Shown here: piece by piece, positions 55,760 to 64,000 of the stretch
Layout of the letters: each line of letters starts with the position of its first letter
Position numbering within the stretch: the first letter of the stretch is position 1
NCBI GenBank assembly: GCA_025094145.1
Contig: JALLLS010000077.1
Coordinates: 1 to 64,000 of the forward strand
Length of the DNA stretch: 64,000 nt
Origin: Spinellus fusiger
Taxonomy: Eukaryota > Mucoromycota > Mucoromycetes > Mucorales > Phycomycetaceae
Direction of reading: 5' to 3'
Notes under the pieces: generated by a model
What the model saw: only the letters and a program-made list of their open reading frames with translations
Told to the model about the DNA's origin: nothing
The model's database searches: none
Position numbers and translations under genes: made by a program

Positions 55760-56655
55760 GTCAGAATCCACGCAGAGAGAAATAGCCTGTGTACACTCTA
55801 GCAATAGTAACTCAGCTCATTTATACTAGTGTGTTTCTACCACTGTTTCCATGGTTCCCTTTCTATTATTTGACGATTCACACTGCGCTCTCATTTATTT
55901 TATTCTCCCAATGTTACTGATGTTGTGGGTGGGTCAGGAACAATCAACCCTTCGTCAGTAGCCAACAGAGCGAAACCAAGAGCGACCTTGTTTCTGTCCC
56001 TCACAAGAGAAAGAAAAGCGATGTTTTCCATTTGCTTCATCTTGCAACCCAAAACTACCCTATTGTGTGCAGAAAGGTTCTTTTTTTTTTTCTTTTTTTT
56101 CTTTTTTTTCTTTTTTTTTTTCTGCTGTGAGGCAAGCAGGAGAAAATGGAGTGCAAGCGAGTTCTTCAGTCAAGTTCTCTTTCTTTCTCTTTTCTCTTTT
56201 CTCTTTTCTCTTTTATTTTCCTATTTTCCTATTTTCCTATTTTCTTATTTTCCTATTTTCTTATTTTCCTATTTTCTTATTTTCTTATTTTCTTATTTTT
56301 TTATTTTCCTAAATTAAAATTATATATCTATTATTTTTGGATTTTCTGATTTCTTATTTTCTTACGTTTCTACCAACCACCACCACCTACCACCAAAACG
56401 CATAGAATAAGGAGGGTAGCAAAATAAAGGAGAGCTTTTTGCAAGTCAAGTTACAAGGCAACAAGGCACAGTGCAGAAGTACGAACGAGCCAAAAGAACG
56501 AACGAGCCTTATTCATAAGAAGAAGAAAGAAGAAAAAAAAAAAGGCAGTAACAGTACTCTTCGAGTGTTTATCGTTCATTACTTCCATCCTTCCTCTCTC
56601 TCTCTCTTCTCTTCTCTCTCTTCTCTCTCTTCTCTCTCTTCTCTCTCTTCTTCCA
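55760..56655. promoter_or_regulatory. 5' region of the Zn2Cys6 gene, dominated by pyrimidine simple repeats
   Basis: Positions 56,083-56,125 are T-rich with spaced C. Positions 56,210-56,310 are tandem TATTTTCC(T)/TATTTTCT units of about 9-10 bp. Positions 56,595-56,655 are TCTCTCTTCTC repeats that run directly up to the ATG. Long CT tracts just before the start codon are common in fungal promoters. The 130-, 81- and 67-codon Phe/Leu/Ser ORFs here are artefacts. Confidence 0.55.
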
Positions 56656-59600
56656 ATGGATGCTCTAGTGTATGAGACTGAATGTGTTCCCGACACCACA
56701 AAGTCCACAGGTCGTCCCAAAAAAGGCCAGAAAGCAAAAGACAAGTCAGGAATGAACACCAACAGCAAACGCATCAAGATTCAACGAGCCTGTGATGCCT
56801 GTCGAAAGCGCAAAGTAAGCTCTACACCCATCTTGTGCTGACTAATAAGGCAGGTCAAATGCGATGGTGTCCAGCCCTGCGAACGGTGCAGAAAGGCAGA
56901 TTATCCGTGTGTGTTTGGACAGCCCCCCACAAAACGAGGTCCTCCAAAGCAATACATTGAACTGCTCGAGGCACGTCTTCAACTCGTGGAAAAAGCCCTT
57001 AGAACGATTGATGGTCCTGCTCGGCGTATTCTTGACGATGCATTTGCCCAGGAACCTATGCAGGAGTTGGCAGAAAGAACAATAGAAGGTAATTGCAAAG
57101 GACGCCACAATCCTCCATAAGCTGATCCCATACATTTCTCTGCACTCACTCTCTGCACTCACCAGAGATGGGCGTGTCAGTAGCTGCTCCCTATCCTGGT
57201 ACAGCCATGGTCGACAGATTTACCGTCAATGAAATAGGACAGGCCCTGTATGTCAATGATATGAAAGAACGTGTCGACAGAATCCCCAGCATGCCCACAG
57301 AGAAATCCAACCACTCACCCCATACCAAATACGCGGGACATACCTTCAACGACTCACACTCAGATGCAGGCTCCACAGCAGGCTCCACAGCCTCTTCTTC
57401 TGCCGCCAGTCCTGCCATCACACAAGGAAGTATGAGCAGCTGTGGCCAGAGAAATCCTGGCCTGGACCTGGACATTGTTCCTCCCGAAGCCTACGTTTCT
57501 GTCCAACAATCCCTGGGCGACATTCCCTTGGCATTGGTGGAGGTCTACTTTGATCATGTCCACACCTATGCACCTATGATCCACAAGCCCTACTTTTACA
57601 AAAAACTAGTCAGTAAAACAGATTGTCCATCCAAGCTGCTGTTGTATGCCATGTGTGCTGTGGCGTCTCGATGGGCACCTGCACAGACACACCAACAGTC
57701 ACCAGGAGCCCCTCCAGGATTCTTCTTTTACCAGCGTGCATTTGCATTGATTGATGAGCATTCAGATGCCCCTAGAGTGTCTACAGTGCAGGCCCTTGTT
57801 CTGTTGACAAAGTATCAGGAGCATTACCGACGAGCAGGGTTCTTTTGTCGTCCTGGATTGTTCCTGAGCATGGCAACTAAGATGGCCAATGACTTGGGAT
57901 TATCAAAAGTGGATTCGTTGCAAGGAGATCCCCATGAAGTAGAGACAAAGAAGAGAACTTTTTGGGTGGCATTTATGTATGATCTAATGACAAGGTAAGT
58001 CAACAAGGCAGACATCGACCGATAGAGAGACAGAGTGCTTATTTGTTTGTTTATTGTCTGCAGCATTGAAGAAGGAAGAGAGCCATACTTTGCTAATACC
58101 CAGTGCACCACAGACTATCCCCAGGCTACAGCAGAAGAAGGACCCACACTAGAAGAGCTCCTCACAAACCACAACAGTGTTATTCAACTCGGAAAGATAC
58201 TGTCGGAAATATATGCCATGAGCCGTCGTGTAGCTTCTCGACAGCAGCTGCAATCCAACACACGTTCTGTCAGTCAAGTCATTGAAGAACATGCTCGCCT
58301 GTTTGTACTTCATACTCACCTGGAGACATTTGTGCATGAGTTGCCTGCTACTCTTTCCTATCTTCCTACTCAGTACTCAGCCAACTACCCTGCAGAAAAA
58401 CAACCAGTGCCTGATGTCTTTATTGGATTTCTGCATATGACATACCATTTCTCTATGATTCTTCTCCATCGACATTATGTTCTTCACCCTTTTCCCGAGA
58501 TCAATATACCCCTCAACGCCTTTCCTCACCGAGAATTGTGTGCCTCCTCTGCTTCTAATATCACCAACATCACAGAGACCTTGTTGGAAACCATGCCCAT
58601 GGAGATATTCAGTTACCCTACACGAGGTGTCCAGCTTACCATCCATTGTGCAGCCACAGCAGCCACGATCCATGCCTATGAAAAAACAATTCATGAATCT
58701 TCTGAATGTGCAAAAATACAGTACTTAAAGACCCTTACAGTACTGCACCGTCTTGCCTCTGAATCACCTGCAGTTGAGTTCCATTCTCTTGTGCGCGAAA
58801 CAGAACTGAGCCAGCTGTATGGGCAAATGGCAGTAGATCCTGTCCATCTACTCTATTCACAGAGCTCAGCAGCCTCCATTGCGTCGTCCACCTCACCCTC
58901 TGTGCCTTATTCCAACGACCCATCGTCTACCTCTTCTTCTCCCGTATTGTCGGCTATAGATGCACGTGGACGCATGGCTCGACACCATACCCTTACTGGA
59001 CCCAACAACAAACCTGGCAAACCACAGCGGTCTTCGTATACCACAGAGGGCAATGTAGGCCAGTCTGTAGTGTTTAATACAAGCCCATCTGCGTTGGTGG
59101 ATCCTTCCAGATTCAATGCTCCTTACTCTAATCCACCTTATTCCACAGCACATGCGACTCATGTAGGCCATGTAGGCCATGTAGGCCATGCGACCCATGC
59201 TGGTGCTGGTGCTGGTGCTAGTACTGGTGCTAATGCTGGTGCTGGTGCTAGTACTGGTGCTAATGCTGGTGCTGGTGCTGGTGCTGGTACTGGTGCTGGT
59301 GCTAATGCTGGTACTGGTACTGGTGCTAATGCTGGTACTGGTACTGGTGCTGGTACTGGTGCTAATGCTAATGCTAATGCTAATGCTAATGCTAATGCTG
59401 GTGCTGGCGCTAATGCTGGTACTGGTGCTAGTGCTAGTACTGGTGCTGGTACTGGTGCTAATGCTGGTGCTAATGCTAATGCTAATGCTAATGCTGGTGC
59501 TGGTGCTGGTGCTGGTGCTAATGCTGGTGCTGGTGCTGGTGCTAGTGATAGTGCTGATACTAATGCTGGTGCTGGTACTAATGCTGGTGCTGGTGCTAGT

Positions 59601-60673
59601 GATAGTGCTGGTACTAATGCTGGTGCTAATGCTAATGCTAATGCTAATGCTAATGCTAATGCTAATGCTAATGCTGGTGCTGGTGCTGGTGCTGGTGCTG
59701 GTGCTGGTGCTGGTGCTGGTGCTGGTGCTGGTGCTGGTGCTGGTGCTGGTGCTGGTGCTGGTACTGGTGCTAATGCTGGTGCTAATGCTGGTGCTAATGC
59801 TAATGCTAATGCTGGTGCTAATGCTAATGCTGGTGCTAATGCTGGTGCTGGTGCTGGTGCTAATGCTAATACTGCCAATGTTACCACCCACCCACCACAC
59901 CCTGTCAACCCTCAAAAAGCTAACCTACGCCGAAAACAGCGTGGACTACACCACTGGTCGCAATCATTGGAAGATCTGAGAGGCATCCGACGTTCTCATA
60001 TGAATCGACCTTCTCCTACATGGACAGGTCCATCGACACGCTCACCTTCTTTATACCGAAGCAGTTCCATGTACTTACAGCCTCCACCTTCTTCTGCATC
60101 GTCTTCTTCGATGGACATGTATGCAGACTGTAATGCTATCCAGGCGTCTTCTCAGCCCTCCCCTTCTGTCTTTTATGACACACCTCAGATCCATCACCAG
60201 CGACGCCATACGATTTCAATTCCAGGACAAGGGTTTGATCCTTCCTTGTATGCAGATTATACACAATTTTCTTCTATGCTACCCAATACTACCGCTTACT
60301 TGGATGATTCTATGCATCATCATCAGCATCACCATCATCAGCATCACATCAACATCAACATCATCATCAGCATCCACATCAGCATCCGCATCAGCATCAT
60401 CAACAGCAGCAACAAGTGCATCATCAACAGCAGCACCAACAGCAGCACCAACAGCGTCCCTGTCATTCATCCATAGAGTCTAAGCTTATGACAAGTCAAA
60501 ACCCAATGATGTCTGCCCCTGATCATTCTCATATGATGCTGGATGCACTTTCTGTTGTTCCTGATCAAGATGGAGACGAAGCCATGGACCTTACATTTGC
60601 AGAACAACATCTGGCATGGCCAATGACAGCATTTGAGGACATTCAGCGCAATGAAGGTCATGTCATGCAGTAA
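56656..60673 (+). CDS. Zn2Cys6 fungal transcription factor with a coding hexanucleotide repeat; probable frameshift near its end
   Basis: Four exons: 56,656-56,814, 56,854-57,088, 57,166-57,994 and 58,064 onward. The Zn(II)2Cys6 cluster is split by intron 1 (CDACRKRK / [19 protein letters not shown]), with spacing C2C6C5C2C6C. A basic linker and a coiled-coil dimerisation segment ([18 protein letters not shown]) follow. The fungal-specific regulatory domain runs from [18 protein letters not shown] through [16 protein letters not shown] and [12 protein letters not shown] and on past 58,900. Residues from about 59,190 to 59,870 are an Ala-Gly/Asn/Thr/Ser repeat. The frame then runs to TAG 60,474-60,476, but near 60,350 a His/Gln-rich tract (CAT/CAG) shifts frame. 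The other frame continues sensibly ([15 protein letters not shown], then [20 protein letters not shown]) to TAA 60,673. About 1,277 aa if the shift is corrected, 1,211 aa if not. Confidence 0.88.
59190..59872 (+). repeat. Coding hexanucleotide repeat (GCTGGT/GCTAAT/ACTGGT variants)
   Basis: About 680 bp consist of trinucleotides GCT, GGT, AAT, ACT and AGT in alternating order, encoding Ala-Gly, Ala-Asn, Thr-Gly and Ser-Thr steps. The longest pure run is (GCTGGT)n at about 59,670-59,760. No stop appears in most frames, so long ORFs appear on both strands; only the plus frame that continues the transcription factor is supported. Confidence 0.95.
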
Positions 60674-60871
60674 CAACCGAGAAAATGAAACTATTACTTT
60701 TTTATTTATTTCTTTTCATTCCTTCCTTTCACTTTATATATATATATATATATAACTATCTTTATTATTATTATTACTCCACGATTTCTCCCTCTCTCTT
60801 CTCTCCCTCTCAATCTTTATATATGTGTGTGTATGCATTTCATGTTCTCCAATCCCTACTTTTTTATGCCC

Positions 60872-60902
<31 letters not shown>

Positions 60903-61989
60903 TTTCTAACTTATTGTCGGTCATTAATGCTAATAGTCTATCCTACTAGCAGTAATAATAATAATAAAAGAGTTTCCGAAGAATATATATAGATACACAA
61001 CTATAGTGTGGTCTATTTCATCAATAACAAGGACCTGCTTTCTTTCTTTCTTTCTTTCTTTCTCTCAATATAAATATATAAGTAAAAAAAAAACAGGCTC
61101 AAGTGAATCACCAATCCCTACTTGTTCTTTTTATTTTTATTTTTATTTTTATTTCCATGATCAATATTAGTTATGTAAAGAAATAGAATACTATTAAGGG
61201 ATGCAACCCTTCACAAGGAAACATTTTCCATCTTTGGATTTCTATCCCTAGAAGAAAGAAAAGAAGAAAAAAATAGTAACAGCCATCCACTCAGTGCCAT
61301 CTCCATGTCACTCTATCATGGGATCACTATCTATTTATCTATTTATCTATTTATCTATTTATGTTTATTTGTATCTCTGAAACAGTCTATCAACACAATA
61401 GAAATACAATCATCAACAAGGAACAAGTCTAATTGAAACACATAACTCTTTTTTATAGACCTTTTATGGACCTGTACGTGATCTGATAAGGTGGTGTTGG
61501 TTCTGGAAGTTTATGCAGTAAAGCACACATACCAAACTCTGAGGAAGAGGGAAAAATATACTTTTTCTTTGTCAGTGGTGGTATTTCTGTTCTGAGTTTA
61601 GTGTGCTCTTATTATCATTCATCAATGTCCATTCTAGAGTGGTTGCCGAATACCACAAAGACACTTGCCTTGTGATAATAACTTAATCAAAGAAAATAAA
61701 TAAATAATAGGTAGTGTGTCTCATTGTTTTGTATGATTCTCTTATCTAGAGTCAGTGGAGACTATTAGGAAAAGAGAGACATTCACCCAACAACTATTTT
61801 ATTTCTTTTGATCTCTTTATTTGAAAGATGAAAATAATGTGAATAGATAGATAGATGAATAGATAGTAACAATAAAAATGTAAATGATGAAAAATAAGGC
61901 ATAGCGAGTTGGGAAACACATGTTCTCTTCTCCTCTTCTGCTACTGTCTATACGCTTATATACCTATACGCCTTGATGCCTTGTTAAAG
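60674..61989. other. 3' regions of two convergent genes, with simple repeats
   Basis: It contains (TA)n at 60,735-60,752, (TTTA)n at 60,877-60,897, (CTTT)n at 61,039-61,065, (TTTTTA)n at 61,130-61,155 and (TATC/TTTA)n at 61,328-61,362. AATAAT/AATAAA-type signals near 60,950-60,968 could end the transcription factor mRNA. No gene is visible. Confidence 0.6.
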
Positions 61990-63307
61990 TTATGCCTGTG
62001 CACTGCTGCTCTTGAAATGACCCTCGATGTGTTTATGGAATATTTCCTCATATTCTTCTTTGTTCTGTTCAATCAAGGCATGCCCACCCTTATCAAATCT
62101 GTGGATCTTACAGTCCAAGAGGGAATGCATATGATTTGAGAATTCTGTAGACACAATAGTATCTTCAGTACCAGTCAAGATGAGGATAGGCAGTCCACTG
62201 TTTTTGAGTTGGATTAAACGCTCATCTGAGACATGATGGGCGGTACAGGCTGTTACTTGTCCAATACGGCCTTGGATTGTTTGAGGTCTTGAGAGACGAT
62301 TTTGTGAATAGATACGCTCTCTTGTATTTTCTCGGTTCGTTTTGTACTTGGAAGTGGGGTCGGTGGGCTGACTATCCAACCATTCTTTAGGGTAAAGCAT
62401 TTTCATTGTATTATTGGCGAGTGTTTCTGGGTTGGAAGATTGCATGGAAACATAAAGTACAAGAAGAGGTTTCTGCCACTATAAGCAGAGTCAGTGCAAG
62501 TCCTTTCTCTCTGTTTCTCTGTCTCTCTGTCTGTCAATTCATTCATGAAGAATAAAGAATAGAAAGTCTTACCCAGGAAACATTGAGGGAGGCTGTAGTA
62601 CTTGTCAGAGTCAAGGTACTGAATCGAGAGGTATAGCATGATGCCAATTCAAGGGCAATCATACCACCCATAGAAAGACCATTAAGATGGACATCTGAGG
62701 TCCAACCAAAATGATCAAGTACATCAATGACATCGTCTGCCATTTGCTTGGTACTAAATACAACACAATACACCACAGATGAGATGGGTGGAGTTTTATA
62801 GTCTATGGTACTCCATGATACTCACGAATAAAATCCCAAGGGTGCATCTGTTCATAAGCCAAAGAATGAGCCTACAGTGGTAATGTAGATTCCCGATAGA
62901 CTTACCTGAGTGTCCTACACCACGGTTGTCTATAATAAGAACCGTTGTTTTACCACCTTCTACCAAGGCCTTGACCTATACAATACAATGCATCACACTT
63001 TTAATAAGATGAAAATGTTCCTTTATATATATTATCTATGTATCTAACTATTCTCTCTGAGATAAGGGTATTGAATAATAATAAGAAAACAATCATTACC
63101 TGATTTTCCCAAAGCTGACAATTAGCACCAAGCCCTATACCTGCTATGAATCACTGTGAATCCAATATTGTATTTACCCATCAATAAAATCACTTTCTCA
63201 GGGCCGTCGCCATATACCTCATAGTAGATGTTGACTGGTTTTGATTCTCTTTTGCTAGCTACAGCAATATGTCCCTTTTCTCTGACAATTGTTTCAAGGA
63301 AATGCAT
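61990..63307 (-). CDS. Alpha/beta-hydrolase fold protein
   Basis: Six exons on the minus strand: 63,307-63,178, 63,140-63,100, 62,975-62,906, 62,847-62,826, 62,753-62,573 and 62,478-61,990, about 310 aa. Landmarks in order: VILLMGIGLGANCQLWENQ (oxyanion loop and following helix), TTVLIIDNRGVGHSDAP, MADDVIDVLDHFGW, VHLNGLSMGGMIALELA (nucleophile Ser in GLSMGG), ILTGTEDTIV (acid Asp) and KGGHALI (catalytic His). The triad is complete. Substrate cannot be told from sequence; relatives include esterases, lactonases and epoxide hydrolases. Exon 4 is only 22 nt. It was fixed by the reading GHS-DAPLGFYS-TKQMADD, which restores a typical loop; using the first AG instead gives a stop. Confidence 0.88.
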
Positions 63308-63544
63308 TGGAATAGTTTAAATAAGATAAATTTGAGTGAAGAAGTAAAGGTAAATAATAAAAGGAACAAGATAATATAGATTCTTTTTTATATTCTTTTT
63401 TATTTTCTTTTGTTCCGCACCAACGCAATTTATTAGCCTACTTGCATTATTAAAGCACATTAAATACCTTATTTTTCTGTAGTGGATTCCATAAAAGGCA
63501 GAGTGAGGGTATTTGATTTTGTTACTCTGTGGATGGACACTGAA

Positions 63545-64000
63545 TACACACCAGGAGGTCTTTAGGATATAAAAGGAAATAGTCGAAATACAATTGTTTA
63601 GAAATGACATGGATTTGAAAAGGAGCAAATAAAGTTAAATATATTCATGTTAGTTCTTAAATAAAGATTATTATGTAAATTTACCTGTAAATATCTGAAT
63701 CCCATAGGAAACCACTTTCGATGTGGTGATATATAATATGAATACAAATATCTATTCTTTTCTACAGAAAGGAACTGGTCTGTAGTGACCCTTTAATCCC
63801 TCTTCTGCAATTGTATAGATATTCTTTGATGCATTCACATCTCTGTTCCAAACAATTCCGCAACTTTGGCAAGCGCGGATATTGTTGAAACTCACTAATA
63901 TCTCAGTGAGGATATTTGTGTTATAAGTGTGGCAGATCTTGAGAACAAAAATAAAACAGAGTAACTGTTAGAAGAGCTTTTTGTATTGAGTGAGAAGTCA
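63545..64000 (-). pseudogene. Fanzor/TnpB-like nuclease, C-terminal end (copy 2, cut by window edge)
   Basis: The minus strand reads ILVSFNNIRACQSCGIVWNR, then DVNASKNIYTIAEEGL, then KGHYRPVPFCRKE and TAG at 63,754-63,752. This gives an intact CxxC half of the zinc ribbon, the RuvC-III NRDVNASKN motif with its catalytic Asp, and a GxxRPxxF-type ending as in fungal Fanzors. Upstream, an acceptor-like CTTCTAACAG suggests an intron; the rest lies beyond the window. After the stop about 205 bp of non-coding sequence, conserved with copy 1, runs to a shared boundary TACACACCAGG at 63,545. This copy is less damaged in the zinc ribbon than copy 1, so an intact relative could lie just outside. Confidence 0.72.

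Noticed and set aside
55925..56349. Phe/Leu/Ser-rich ORFs up to 130 codons before the Zn2Cys6 gene
   Set aside because: They translate T- and CT-rich simple repeats of the promoter.
58893..59979. Long ORFs of 249-340 codons on the minus strand and 263 codons in another plus frame
   Set aside because: They are translations of the hexanucleotide repeat in other frames (Ser-Thr, Ala-Pro, Leu-Val runs) with no domain beyond the repeat.

Overview
The window looks like AT-rich nuclear DNA of an early-diverging (probably Mucoromycota-type) fungus. The basis is a Zn2Cys6 fungal transcription factor, an NRG1-like C2H2 protein, short GT-AG introns (41 to about 170 bp), small intergenic gaps inside gene islands, many Tc1/mariner-type elements and a LINE. 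The phylum is an inference from gene style; no rRNA or other marker is present.

Layout. Positions 1-29,000 form a gene-free block of transposon debris: a decayed LINE (1-3985), several Tc1/DDE transposase relics, a 278-bp retroposed SINE candidate with a perfect 14-bp target-site duplication (12,098-12,375), and a very large inverted repeat. Its arms (13,332-17,800 and 19,609-24,077) mirror each other with no length difference, and they are a mosaic of Tc1, LINE and other repeat pieces. Next to the right arm are two Tc1 elements with clear terminal repeats and TA duplications (24,229-25,331 and 25,807-27,173).

Positions 29,400-35,390 are a gene island: an Nhp10-like HMG-box protein, a nitronate monooxygenase, and a Rad21/Scc1 cohesin subunit that ends tail to tail with it. 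Positions 35,950-47,030 return to transposons and pseudogenes, including a third copy of the Tc1 element found in both palindrome arms and a decayed kinesin-14 (Kar3/Ncd-type) gene.

Positions 47,150-63,310 are a second gene island: a zeta-class GST (maleylacetoacetate isomerase-like), a WBP2/GRAM protein with a PPxY motif, the C2H2 regulator, the large Zn2Cys6 regulator with a roughly 680-bp coding hexanucleotide repeat, and an alpha/beta hydrolase. Two related relics (48,475-49,300 and 63,545-64,000) bracket this island. Their translated ends carry the RuvC-II, zinc-ribbon and RuvC-III signatures of TnpB/Fanzor RNA-guided nucleases, and both copies begin at the same sharp terminal sequence.

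The genes do not form one pathway. They are ordinary housekeeping and regulatory genes set in a transposon-dense landscape. Exon boundaries were worked out by hand from splice signals and family alignment from memory; no search was run.
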